From CAZRGV01 sp964599655 (GTDB lineage: Bacteria > Planctomycetota > Planctomycetia > Isosphaerales > Isosphaeraceae), in NCBI GenBank assembly GCA_964599655.1, contig CAZRGV010000093.1:1-25691 (forward strand): a stretch of 25,691 nt of DNA, written 5' to 3'. The position numbers and the translations under genes are program-made. Of this stretch, positions 1 through 7,201 are shown in pieces. The notes under the pieces are model-generated. The model was not told the origin of the DNA. It saw only the letters and a list, made by a program, of their open reading frames with translations, and ran no database searches. The first letter of the stretch is position 1; each line of letters begins with the position of its first letter.

Positions 1-1082
1 GTTGGCCCCGGCCTGGGCCGAAGGGCCGGGGGATTCGAGCCGACCGGTGGACTGGCCGTGGATTTCCCATCGCTCCGGGTCACGTTGACCGTGGGCGTGA
101 CCGGGCTGACGGTCGTTCCCTCGACGACCAACTCGCCGTCGGACGACGGCGTGGACGAACCCGAATCGCCCGACATCGTGGACCAGGGGGACGGCGTTGT
201 GTTGATCGGACTGTAAGGATTCGTCACCACGGAGTCGAGTCGAATGACTTGCAGGAGATAACTCGTGGAACCTGGGAGCGTGACCAGACCCGATCCGGAC
301 GAGTCGGTGGACTGGTTCTCCAGCGAGGAGCTCGAGGACGGATTGACCGACGGTGCCGAGCCCGTCGCCGAGAATCTGCTCGAGGCGGATGCCGGAGAGA
401 CACCAACAAACACAGGCTGGTCCGATGAGATTCCTCCGGCGTGGAGGATGACGCTCAGCCGACCCGACGGCAGCGGCAACGGCCGGTTGTCGATGAGATG
501 CCCACTGGCATCGAACAGCAAGAGCCGGTCGGAATCCAGTGACGAAGGGTGAGGCACTTGCAGGCTGATCTGGATGGTTCGCGTATCGGGATGGACCGGG
601 ATCTTGTAAAGGTCGATCTGGTCTCGCGGTTGGAGGGCCCCAGAAATTTCGATTCGGGGCGCGAGTGGCAGTTCCTGGGCCGTCGCCCGTGTATCGTGCG
701 CCTCGACCGACTCGTTCAGTTGCTCCGTGGCAATAGGAGCGTTTGGAAGCGTTCCCAACGGGAGCGACGAATCGACCGCTTCGACCCACCAACCGCCAGG
801 GCCAGGCTCGTCGGAAACGGCTTGCGACGGAGCGAGAACGGGCCCGATCGCGGGTGGTTCCGGAGTCACGACGGGATTGGCCTCGCTCCACGGCAAGACC
901 CAGGGAATTCGGGTGCCGCTGGGAATTCCCGGGTCGGTCCGCTCCGCTCCGCTGGAGAGACTCAGGAGAAATCGCGACTCCAACGCCTCAATCCGGGCAT
1001 TCCAGCACCTCGCGGAACGACGCCGCGTCGCCGGTCGTCGGCTCTGGCGTCCGATTGATGCAGGGTCGGGTTCGAGAGCCAT
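1..1082 (-). CDS. Secreted planctomycete-type extracellular protein, N-terminal part (3' end outside window)
   Basis: The minus-strand frame is open from an ATG at 1082 to the window edge, about 360 codons, with no stop. The N-terminus is very Arg-rich and is followed by ARIEALESRFLLS (about residues 29-41). This matches the planctomycete extracellular N-terminal motif (family Planc_extracel), a recognised export or sorting signature of large secreted proteins in this phylum. After a Pro-rich linker comes a segment with SGALQPRDQIDLYKIPV and, further on, DRLLLFDASGHLID, which resembles a pre-peptidase C-terminal (PPC)-like beta-sandwich. The visible remainder is low-complexity Ser/Thr/Pro sequence, as expected of an extracellular linker. 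The start is the ATG that leaves a short Arg-rich leader before the motif; the frame is also open upstream to a GTG near 1160, so the start is not certain. The function of the missing C-terminal part cannot be judged. It is divergent from the NIPSNAP gene. Confidence 0.78.
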   Translation of the reverse strand, partial: MALEPDPASIGRQSRRPATRRRSARCWNARIEALESRFLLSLSSGAERTDPGIPSGTRIPWVLPWSEANPVVTPEPPAIGPVLAPSQAVSDEPGPGGWWVEAVDSSLPLGTLPNAPIATEQLNESVEAHDTRATAQELPLAPRIEISGALQPRDQIDLYKIPVHPDTRTIQISLQVPHPSSLDSDRLLLFDASGHLIDNRPLPLPSGRLSVILHAGGISSDQPVFVGVSPASASSRFSATGSAPSVNPSSSSSLENQSTDSSGSGLVTLPGSTSYLLQVIRLDSVVTNPYSPINTTPSPWSTMSGDSGSSTPSSDGELVVEGTTVSPVTPTVNVTRSDGKSTASPPVGSNPPALRPRPGP

Positions 1083-1189
1083 CCGCAGGGCCCTGTGGTC
1101 ACACCGAAGCCAGGTCGTCGCACCGGAGCAAGCCGCCCCATAACATCCATGCACGCGACCAGGGAGAGCGCAGAACGACCAGCCCACCT

Positions 1190-1219
1190 ATCGTAAAGAT
1201 ACGAAACGTGGCGACACAA
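1190..1219 (-). promoter_or_regulatory. Candidate promoter for the extracellular protein
   Basis: On the minus strand, TTGTGT (1219-1214) and TACGAT (1195-1190) are separated by 18 bases, close to the sigma-70 consensus. Transcription would begin near 1183, giving a leader of about 100 bases before the ATG at 1082. This rests on motif matching only. Confidence 0.35.
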
Positions 1220-1314
1220 GCCGACACCAAAAAACGGATTCGACCGATTGGATGCAGCCGTGTCGTGGGGAATCGCTCTCGAACAGTCGAGAAATCGAGC
1301 GGGCGGCCGGCCTC

Positions 1315-1343
1315 TTGAGCCGGAATTTGGGCCCGGCTATAAC
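1315..1343 (+). promoter_or_regulatory. Sigma-70-like promoter of the NIPSNAP gene
   Basis: TTGAGC (1315-1320) and TATAAC (1338-1343) are separated by exactly 17 bases. The expected start of transcription is near 1350, about 30 bases before the ATG at 1381, with a CAGGAGA ribosome-binding site in between. Of the promoters seen in the window, this one has the best spacing. Confidence 0.6.
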
Positions 1344-1380
1344 GAGTCGGGTTGCCAGACTTCTACCCAGGAGACCATCC

Positions 1381-2181
1381 ATGTTGTTGCGCCTCTTGTC
1401 CTTCGTGGGCCTTCTCGCCGCCGCTTCACTTCCGGTGCTTGCCGCCGACAAACCGGCGAGTTCCAAGGCGTCCAACCAGGTTTACGAGCTGAGGACCTAC
1501 CACACCAATGACGGGAAGCTCGACGCCCTGAACAAGCGGTTCCGCGAACACACCAACGCGCTGTTCCAGAAGCACGGCATGACGGCCATCGGCTACTGGA
1601 CTCCCATGGACGAAAAGGACGGCAAGGGAGGAACCTTGATCTACCTCCTGGCGTTCCCGAGCCGAGAGGCCGCTCAGGCATCCTGGGATGCGTTTCGGAA
1701 GGATCCCGAGTGGCAGACCGTCAAGGCCGAGAGCGAAAAGGACGGTCCCCTCGTCAAGAAAGTCGAATCCCTATTCCTCGAGCCGACGGATTATAGCCCA
1801 GCGCTGTCGCGAAGCCAGGCCAAATCCGAAGCCTCCGGCGACGGCCGGGTGTTCGAACTTCGCACCTATATCGCCAGCCCAGGTAAGCTCGGCGATCTGC
1901 ATAAACGATTTCGAGAGCACACGGTCGACCTCTTCACCAAGCACGGCATGACCTCGATTGCCTACTGGAGCCCGATGGACGAGGACAAGGGGCGTTCCGA
2001 CACCCTGGTCTACCTCTTGGCGTTCCCGAGCCGGGACGCCGCGGCGGCGTCCTGGAAGGCCTTTGGCAGCGATCCGGACTGGCAAAAGGTTTACAAGGAG
2101 AGCCAACCCGACGGCATCCCACTGGCCGCCAAGGTCAAGTCGGTTTACCTCACGCCGACCGACTACAGCCCGATGAAGTAA
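1381..2181 (+). CDS. Secreted tandem NIPSNAP-domain protein
   Basis: This is a 266-residue protein. Residues 1-22 form a typical Sec signal peptide (basic start, Leu/Ala core, cleavage near VLA-AD). Two NIPSNAP domains follow, at about residues 34-140 and 157-264. Both begin V[YF]ELRTY, carry KRFREHT..LF.KHGMT, [TS]PMDE and YLLAFPSR, and end in PTDYSP, so they arose by duplication; a 16-residue linker joins them. NIPSNAP is a ferredoxin-like alpha/beta-barrel fold of unclear biochemical role that is common in planctomycetes. I chose the ATG at 1381 because it has a good CAGGAG site and starts directly at the signal peptide; an upstream in-frame ATG at 1252 would add 43 residues with no signal character and would include the promoter. 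The gene is probably monocistronic. Confidence 0.88.
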   Translation: MLLRLLSFVGLLAAASLPVLAADKPASSKASNQVYELRTYHTNDGKLDALNKRFREHTNALFQKHGMTAIGYWTPMDEKDGKGGTLIYLLAFPSREAAQASWDAFRKDPEWQTVKAESEKDGPLVKKVESLFLEPTDYSPALSRSQAKSEASGDGRVFELRTYIASPGKLGDLHKRFREHTVDLFTKHGMTSIAYWSPMDEDKGRSDTLVYLLAFPSRDAAAASWKAFGSDPDWQKVYKESQPDGIPLAAKVKSVYLTPTDYSPMK

Positions 2182-2203
2182 CCGTCGCACGATCTCGACT
2201 CGA

Positions 2204-2220
2204 CGTGCCGTGACGGCACG
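2204..2220 (+). terminator. Hairpin after the NIPSNAP gene
   Basis: CGTGCCG (2204-2210) and CGGCACG (2214-2220) form a perfect 7-bp stem with a TGA loop, starting 23 bases after the NIPSNAP stop codon. There is no T-tract, so intrinsic termination is only a possibility. Confidence 0.4.
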
Positions 2221-2306
2221 AAGCTCTTCAGGTGCTCGCTCCGAACACGTTCGCGGCGTTGGGGGATGCCAAGGGCTTCGTGCCTCTCCGTAACCTGGAT
2301 TCCACC

Positions 2307-3269
2307 ATGATGATCGGCATCGAGGACGTGCGAGCGGCTGCCGAGCGGCTGGCTCCCTGGGCGCACCGGACGCCGGTGCTGACGTCGAGAACGCTCGACG
2401 CTCGTTGTGGCGGCTCGGTGATTCTCAAGTGCGAGAACTTCCAGCGCGTTGGGGCGTTCAAGTTTCGCGGGGCCATGAACGCCGTCTTGCAGCTTTCCGA
2501 GGCCGAGAAGGCGGCCGGGGTCATCACCCACTCGTCAGGCAACCACGCCCAGGCGCTGGCTCTGGCCGGGCAACTGATCGGCGTGCCCGTCTGCATTGTG
2601 ATGCCCCGGACCGCGCCGGCCGTGAAGCGAGCCGCCACCGAAGGCTACGGCGCCCGGATTGTTACCTGCGAACCGACCCTGGCGGCTCGCGAGGCGACTG
2701 TTGCCGCGCTGATGGAAGAACACGGCTACGTGCTGGTCCATCCGTTCGACGACTGGCGGGTCATCGCGGGCCAGGGTACGGCCGCCTGGGAACTGCTCGA
2801 ACAGGCCGGGCCGCTCGACATGATCGTGACCCCTTGTGGCGGCGGCGGTCTGTTGGCCGGAACGGCCATTGCCGTGCAAGGGAAATCCCCCTCGACCCGC
2901 GTCCTCGGCGCCGAGCCGAAGGAAGCCGATGACGCCCGACGTTCCCTCGAATCCGGCACGATCGTCCCCTCAGGCGATCCGAAGACGATCGCCGACGGTC
3001 TGCGGACCTCCCTGGGTTCCAAAGGCTTCTCGATCATTCGCCAGCACGTCGAGGGGATCGTGACCGCGACCGAAGCCGAAATTCTCGGCGCCATGCGATT
3101 CGTCTGGGAGCGGGTCAAGATCGTCATCGAGCCGTCGAGCGCGGTGCCGGTCGCTCCCATCCTCAACGGCCAGCTCGATGTGCGAGGTCTCCGCGTCGGC
3201 GTGATCCTCAGCGGAGGAAACGTCGACCTCGAACCCTTTTTCCAGGCCCTGGCCGCCCGCTGGCTCTGA
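2307..3269 (+). CDS. PLP-dependent serine racemase / threonine dehydratase-like enzyme
   Basis: This 320-residue fold-type II PLP enzyme lacks a C-terminal ACT domain. GAFKFRGA contains the Schiff-base lysine (Lys52). HSSGNHAQ (about 75-82) and GGGGL (178-182) are the substrate-carboxylate and PLP-phosphate loops, and VIAGQGTAAWE is typical of the serine racemase / catabolic threonine dehydratase clade. The expected reaction is deamination of L-Thr or L-Ser to 2-oxobutyrate or pyruvate, and possibly racemisation of serine, in the cytoplasm. The sequence alone does not separate these activities. The family N-terminus normally reads IEDVRAA soon after the start, so I chose the ATG pair at 2307/2310. 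A GTG at 2232 would add 25 unrelated residues. No good ribosome-binding site is seen before 2307. Confidence 0.85.
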   Translation: MMIGIEDVRAAAERLAPWAHRTPVLTSRTLDARCGGSVILKCENFQRVGAFKFRGAMNAVLQLSEAEKAAGVITHSSGNHAQALALAGQLIGVPVCIVMPRTAPAVKRAATEGYGARIVTCEPTLAAREATVAALMEEHGYVLVHPFDDWRVIAGQGTAAWELLEQAGPLDMIVTPCGGGGLLAGTAIAVQGKSPSTRVLGAEPKEADDARRSLESGTIVPSGDPKTIADGLRTSLGSKGFSIIRQHVEGIVTATEAEILGAMRFVWERVKIVIEPSSAVPVAPILNGQLDVRGLRVGVILSGGNVDLEPFFQALAARWL

Positions 3270-3451
3270 ACGACCCTTCCCACTCGTGCGGCGTCGGTCG
3301 ATCGCTCTCCCCGTCGTGGTTACCGGCTTCGGCGTTGCGAGATCGGAGCGCCTGTCAAGTGCGCGGCGATCGCGACGTCGGTCCCGTCATTCCGCGGCGA
3401 CGTGGTCAACGCTAGGGTCGGCGTGAGACCGGACCGATTTTTGTCACGTCG

Positions 3452-3460
3452 TGATAGAAT
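3452..3460 (+). promoter_or_regulatory. Candidate extended -10 promoter of yajQ
   Basis: TG at 3452-3453 followed one base later by TAGAAT (3455-3460) fits the extended -10 pattern. No -35 hexamer lies at the right distance, as expected for this class. The start of transcription would be about 85 bases upstream of the yajQ ATG. I see no other gene in the 284 bases after the racemase-like gene. Confidence 0.4.
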
Positions 3461-3553
3461 AGGCTCGTCGCGGCCCGTCGTGCCTTGAGTTCCGAGGGCG
3501 ACTGTTTTTCTACGAATCGAGAACGCAATCGACAGCGAGGGAGGGCCGAGGCC

Positions 3554-4051
3554 ATGGCCGACAATCACTCATTCGACATTGTCAGCGAGATCAACCACGC
3601 CGAGATGCACAACGCGGTCGTACAGGCGCAGCATGAGATCGCCGTTCGGTATGACTTCAAGGGAACCCATGCGTCGATCGAGTTCAACAAGAAAGAGAAT
3701 ACGATCACGCTGCTTGCCGATCACAAGGGTCAGCTCGAGCAGGTTCTCGAGGTTTTGAAGGAAAAAATGGCGAAGCGAGGGGTCAAGCCGAACGCCTTGA
3801 AGCGTGGGAAACTCGAGGAAGCCTCACACGATACGGTGCGGGAGACCGTGTCGTTGCATGTCGGCATCGACACGGACACGGCGCGGAAGATGGTCAAGGA
3901 GATCAAGGGGCTTGGCGTGAAGGTTCAGGCCCAGATCATGGACAACAAGATCAGGGTCACCGGTAAGAAGAAAGACGACCTTCAAGCGGTCCAGGCGTAC
4001 TTCCGGGAGCACGGTCCCGAGTTCCCCTTGCAGTACACCAACTATACCTGA
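3554..4051 (+). CDS. yajQ: YajQ family nucleotide-binding (c-di-GMP-linked) protein
   Basis: The protein has 165 residues, close to the 160-165 usual for YajQ. It opens with HSFDIVSEI and contains RYDFKG, KVQAQI and IRVTGKKKDDLQAV, which match the family along its whole length, and it ends LPLQ-type (FPLQYTNYT). The fold is two ferredoxin-like domains. Family members bind nucleotides, and some are reported as cyclic di-GMP effectors that act with transcription factors; which ligand is bound here cannot be read from sequence. I chose the ATG at 3554 because the family begins a few residues before SFDIVSE; the longer frame from 3485 adds 23 unrelated residues. A purine-rich GCGAGGGAGGG stretch lies just upstream. 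It is a single-gene unit between two hairpin or promoter regions. Confidence 0.93.
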   Translation: MADNHSFDIVSEINHAEMHNAVVQAQHEIAVRYDFKGTHASIEFNKKENTITLLADHKGQLEQVLEVLKEKMAKRGVKPNALKRGKLEEASHDTVRETVSLHVGIDTDTARKMVKEIKGLGVKVQAQIMDNKIRVTGKKKDDLQAVQAYFREHGPEFPLQYTNYT

Positions 4052-4053
4052 GG

Positions 4054-4072
4054 CAGGCGCATCGAACGCCTG
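4054..4072 (+). terminator. Probable terminator of yajQ
   Basis: CAGGCG (4054-4059) and CGCCTG (4067-4072) form a 6-bp stem with a 7-base loop, starting 3 bases after the stop codon. A short TTTT lies about 8 bases downstream. The position supports termination; the T-tract is weak. Confidence 0.45.
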
Positions 4073-4359
4073 GATCGAGGTTTTCCGCGCTTCTCGCCCC
4101 CGGTGATCTGTCGACAATGAGATCAACGGGCAAGTAGGCCCTCGTGGTTTGAGCGGCGAACGCTTGCTCAGGCGGCTAAGTTCGCCAGCTCGCGAACGAC
4201 GAAACAGGTTCCGACGTAATAGATACAGTGTTCCCACGAGTTGGCATGCGACGTGCGGACTCATGGGTTGTCCAGGAGGAGGGTAAGGAACGTCCGGATC
4301 ATCCACCAGCGGCGACGATCGAATCCCTCCTTCGCCGCTCCAGAAGACCGAGAAGAACC
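4073..4359. other. Intergenic stretch before the HPr-like gene
   Basis: I find no convincing gene here. A 6-bp hairpin, GTTCGC (4180-4185) with GCGAAC (4192-4197), is present. AT-richer sequence around 4216-4227 (GTAATAGATACAG) could hold a -10 element, but I cannot pair it with a -35. The frame of the HPr-like gene is open back to an ATG at 4228, so a longer protein is possible, though that part shows no recognisable domain. Confidence 0.4.
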
Positions 4360-4836
4360 ATGATCCTTTCAAGACGACGTTGCGTCGTTCGAATTCCCGA
4401 GGATCAAGGGCTTCACACACGAGAAGCGATTTCTCTATCGACGTTCGCGAGGCGCTTCCCATGCGAGCTGCACCTGATCTATGGGGAACATGAGGCCAAT
4501 GCCAAGGACCCCTGGGAGCTGATCGAGCTCGATCCCGAACCGGGCAGTGAGGTGGTTCTGGAGGCCGAAGGCGAGGACAGCGAACAGGCCCTGGATTGCC
4601 TCGCCGGCCTGATGACGCACCACTATTCGAGGGCCTGGGAAGACCTGGCCGTTCTCGGATTGTTGAGCCCGGAGTCGGATGGTTACCGCTCGCTGGCGTC
4701 CCTCTCTCCCTGGGAGCCTCCGAGCCCGTTCGGTTTGCCGGCTCATGAGACCGAGGTCGATCGCTCGATTACCCGCCTGAGTCCGTGGGACAGCCTGGCC
4801 GCCTTCGGCCTCTTGAGCGATCGTGAGGAGCCTTGA
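4360..4836 (+). CDS. Degenerate HPr-like protein with C-terminal W-[DE] repeat tail
   Basis: The protein has 158 residues. Residues about 7-86 align with the phosphocarrier HPr. GLHTREA keeps the phosphorylatable histidine (His19) and the arginine (Arg21) of the GLHARPA active site, but proline is replaced by Glu22. At the regulatory Ser46 position of Firmicutes HPr (context LKSIMG) this protein has Asp50 (NAKDPW). GSEVVLEAEGEDSEQALDCL matches the end of the domain. HPr is normally about 88 residues; here a tail of about 70 residues adds three copies of a W-[DE]-x4-[FL]-G-L motif (near residues 93-101, 118-126 and 143-151). HPr relays phosphate from PEP/enzyme I to sugar permeases or acts in regulation. 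No enzyme I, HPr kinase or permease gene is nearby, so a regulatory or adaptor role is inferred. The start is the ATG nearest the domain, with a weak AGAAG upstream. Confidence 0.72.
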   Translation: MILSRRRCVVRIPEDQGLHTREAISLSTFARRFPCELHLIYGEHEANAKDPWELIELDPEPGSEVVLEAEGEDSEQALDCLAGLMTHHYSRAWEDLAVLGLLSPESDGYRSLASLSPWEPPSPFGLPAHETEVDRSITRLSPWDSLAAFGLLSDREEP

Positions 4837-4870
4837 CCCTTGAGGTTGGAGGGATCGGTCCTTGAGTGGA

Positions 4871-4894
4871 CTCGGCGTGGCGCATCGCGCCGAG
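4871..4894 (+). terminator. Hairpin after the HPr-like gene
   Basis: CTCGGCG (4871-4877) and CGCCGAG (4888-4894) form a perfect 7-bp stem with a 10-base loop, 34 bases after the stop codon. There is no T-tract. A terminator role is inferred from position. Confidence 0.4.
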
Positions 4895-5024
4895 AGTTCG
4901 ACCCCGCGCCGGCCTCAAGGTCATCGCAATCCCTTCGTCCATGGAGTCGCGAGTGGCCGTCGCGAGCCGAATTCTCGGAACGTCTTGCCACGGAACACCT
5001 TGCTTGAGCGCTCTCCTCGCGATC

Positions 5025-5044
5025 CTCGACGTAAAAACGTCGAG
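5025..5044. repeat. Perfect 8-bp hairpin with AAAA loop upstream of the RdgC-like gene
   Basis: CTCGACGT (5025-5032) and ACGTCGAG (5037-5044) pair perfectly around an AAAA loop, 78 bases before the ATG at 5123. It may be a leader hairpin, a regulator site or chance; nothing else is visible in the 286 bases between genes apart from the hairpin at 4871-4894. Confidence 0.45.
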
Positions 5045-5122
5045 AGACTCGCCCGAGCCGACCGATCTAAGGGGGGCTCCAAAGGAGTGTCCCTCGGGAT
5101 CACGTTGCGGAGGAGAGCGGCG

Positions 5123-6280
5123 ATGGGTTTCTTGAATGGGCGGGTCACGTTTGTTCGGTACCGGGTCAGCGGTGAGTCTCCCTTGCCGTTTGGCGAGGAT
5201 CACCTCGAAGCGGTCGAGCTCCATACGATCGGCAAACATGGCGCGGCCGATCCCACGGATGGAAACAGCGTGGGCTGGTCCGGCGGAGATCACGTGCTCG
5301 ACCTGACCTTTGGCCTCGAAAAGAACATCATCAACGACGCGCTTCACCTGGCCATCCGGGTCGACACGGACAAAATCCCGTCCGACCTGCTGAAGGCATA
5401 CACGAAGATCGAGACCGATGCCCGGGCCCAGCTCAATCCAAGCGGATTCGCGACCAAGGCCCAGAAGCAGGAAGCCAAGGAGGCGGCCCGCATCCGCGCT
5501 GAGGCCGAGTCGGCCGACGGCCGGTTTCGGCGTCGAAAGCATTATCCGGTTCTCTGGGATGGTCAGAGCAACATTCTTTACGCCGGAACCACCAGCGCCG
5601 CGGTGCTCGATCGGCTAATCCCGCTTTTCCGAGAGACGTTCGGCCGCAACCTGGAACCGATCACCGCGGGCAGCCTCGCGACCGAACAGGCGGAAGCCCG
5701 AGGCGTGACGCGGCCCATCGAGGAGTTTCCGCCCGTGGCCTTCCACGGCGAGGAAAAGGCCCTGGCGGCGCTGGCCTGGTCGGCCGACACCACGACGCCT
5801 GACTACTGGGGAAACGAGTTCCTCGTTTGGCTCTGGCACACCCTCAAGAATGACGGCGATACCGTGGCGCTGGCCGACGGTTCCGAGGCGACCGTCATGC
5901 TGGCCAAGACCCTCACGCTCGATTGCCCGAGGGGAGAAACCGGCCGCGACAGCCTGACCGACGCCGGGCCGACCCGATTGCCGGAAGCGTTCCGCGCCTT
6001 GCAGTCGGGCAAGCTACCTCGCAAGGCGGGCCTGATCATCGTCCGGCACGGAGCCCAGTACGAGCTGACGCTCCAGGCCGAAACGCTCTCGGTTTCGGGT
6101 CTGGCGCTGCCGAAGGTCGAAGGGGCCTCCGGGCACGAGCTTCACGTGGCTCGGATCGACAGCCTGAGACATCTGGTCGAAACGCTCGACCTCCTGTACG
6201 ATGCCTACGGCCGTCGCCGGACCAGCCCTGACTGGACGGGCGAGCTCGGCCGCATTCGTCGCTGGCTCCAGGCCGCCTGA
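5123..6280 (+). CDS. RdgC-like recombination-associated protein
   Basis: The protein has 385 residues, longer than the roughly 303 of Escherichia coli RdgC. The order of elements is RdgC-like: an N-terminal strand (RVTFVRYRV), a VGW near residue 50, a segment IRVDTDKIPSDLLKAY followed by a charged Lys/Glu/Ala-rich helix (about 95-130, coiled-coil-like), then GRFRRRKHYPVLWD and a strand ILYAG before a helix ending LFRETFG and LEPITAG. In RdgC the corresponding region has a helix rich in Lys/Glu followed by a conserved Arg-rich stretch and beta strand. RdgC is a ring-shaped double-stranded-DNA-binding dimer that modulates RecA. I infer the same type of DNA-binding role, but the similarity is distant. 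The ATG at 5123 was chosen for its AGGAG site (5111-5115) and because the sequence before it has no protein character. Confidence 0.62.
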   Translation: MGFLNGRVTFVRYRVSGESPLPFGEDHLEAVELHTIGKHGAADPTDGNSVGWSGGDHVLDLTFGLEKNIINDALHLAIRVDTDKIPSDLLKAYTKIETDARAQLNPSGFATKAQKQEAKEAARIRAEAESADGRFRRRKHYPVLWDGQSNILYAGTTSAAVLDRLIPLFRETFGRNLEPITAGSLATEQAEARGVTRPIEEFPPVAFHGEEKALAALAWSADTTTPDYWGNEFLVWLWHTLKNDGDTVALADGSEATVMLAKTLTLDCPRGETGRDSLTDAGPTRLPEAFRALQSGKLPRKAGLIIVRHGAQYELTLQAETLSVSGLALPKVEGASGHELHVARIDSLRHLVETLDLLYDAYGRRRTSPDWTGELGRIRRWLQAA

Positions 6281-6289
6281 GCGTCTCAA

Positions 6290-6402
6290 GTGCCAGAGTG
6301 CTACGCGCGCCAAGTCGCAGAGTGACATCTCGTTGCGTTCGCGAACCGCGCCAATGCCAGGCACTCGGAGGCTGGGCGCCCTGGCACCGGGCACTCTGGC
6401 AC
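6290..6402. repeat. Inverted-repeat element (12-bp perfect terminal arms) abutting the next gene
   Basis: GTGCCAGAGTGC (6290-6301) is repeated in perfect inverse at 6391-6402. Inside, TGCCAGG (6355-6361) and CCTGGCA (6380-6386) form a second 7-bp inverted pair that shares the same TGCCAG core. The element is 113 bases, starts 9 bases after the stop codon of the RdgC-like gene and ends 7 bases before the TTG start at 6410. It has no coding capacity. It could be a MITE- or REP-like element or a structured leader. I see no obvious target-site duplication at its edges. Confidence 0.55.
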
Positions 6403-6409
6403 GCGGACC

Positions 6410-7156
6410 TTGGGCAATTATCGTCAACACGTCGGGTTTGCCGCGTTCCTGGGCGTCGTCTACGCCTGGGGAGCCCTCGCGCTGGCGCGTTTGCACTGGC
6501 TCTACGGCTCGGTGGCCGTGCTGCTGACCACGCTCGGCGGCTTGCTTCCCGATCTCGACTCCGATAGTGGTGTCGAGCTCAAGGGCTTCACCGGCATTCT
6601 TGGGGTTCTGGCGGCGGTGGCGACCTGGCAACATCTCTCGCGATCCGAACCGCGGATCGCGTTTGAGCTGCATCTCTGGGCCGCGATCCTCGCTTACATT
6701 CTGGTGCGTCACGGTTTACGTCGCATTCTCTCCCGCGTGACGGTTCACCGAGGGATGAGTCACAGCCTTCCCACGTGCGCAGTCTGGGGAGCGCTGGCGT
6801 ACTTGTATTACCCCTCGGAACAGCCCGTGATTCGCCTGTCGATGGCCGTCGCGGTCTCGCTCGGGTTCTTTTCGCACCTGCTGCTCGACGAGATTTGCAG
6901 CGTCGACCTGGCGGGGCAGCGGGTCAACAAGGCCTTTGGGACGGCGATCAAGCTTTGGGCCCCCTCACCCTGGTCGACCCTGGCCGTTTACGGCCTGCTG
7001 CTGTATCTCGCCTCTCGGGTGATCGACACCTGGCCGGACGGGTCGCTTTCGGCGGTTCTGGCCGAGCCCCCGGTCGCGCCTCGCATTCCCTGGCCGACGA
7101 GCTGGACCTGGCCGTCGAATCTCGTTCCACCCGCCATCGAGCCCCGACGACCTTGA
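6410..7156 (+). CDS. YdjM-type membrane-bound metal-dependent hydrolase
   Basis: The protein has 248 residues and several hydrophobic segments (about residues 10-28, 32-47, 61-74, 88-100, 122-134, 142-159 and 189-206). The family's putative metal ligands are spread through it: His7, PDLDSDSG (47-54), HRGMSHS (113-119) and SHLLLDEI (155-162). This pattern is typical of the YdjM/LexA-regulated inner-membrane hydrolase family, whose substrate is unknown. The only start available upstream of this conserved N-terminus is TTG at 6410; the frame has a stop at 6323 and no ATG or GTG in between. No convincing ribosome-binding site precedes it, because the 12-bp arm of an inverted repeat ends 7 bases away. 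The C-terminus after about residue 215 is Pro/Trp-rich and not recognisable. Confidence 0.8.
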   Translation: MGNYRQHVGFAAFLGVVYAWGALALARLHWLYGSVAVLLTTLGGLLPDLDSDSGVELKGFTGILGVLAAVATWQHLSRSEPRIAFELHLWAAILAYILVRHGLRRILSRVTVHRGMSHSLPTCAVWGALAYLYYPSEQPVIRLSMAVAVSLGFFSHLLLDEICSVDLAGQRVNKAFGTAIKLWAPSPWSTLAVYGLLLYLASRVIDTWPDGSLSAVLAEPPVAPRIPWPTSWTWPSNLVPPAIEPRRP

Positions 7157-7201
7157 TCGAGAACTTGGTCGGATTGGCGCACCAAAAATCGGTGCGATTC
7201 G

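Noticed and set aside
2232..2306. GTG start extending the serine racemase-like protein by 25 residues
   Set aside because: The extension has no similarity to the family, whose N-terminus begins just before IEDVRAA, and it would start 11 bases after a hairpin.
4769..5542. Minus-strand open frame (257 codons) across the HPr-like/RdgC-like junction
   Set aside because: It overlaps the start of the RdgC-like gene in antisense and shows no family features.
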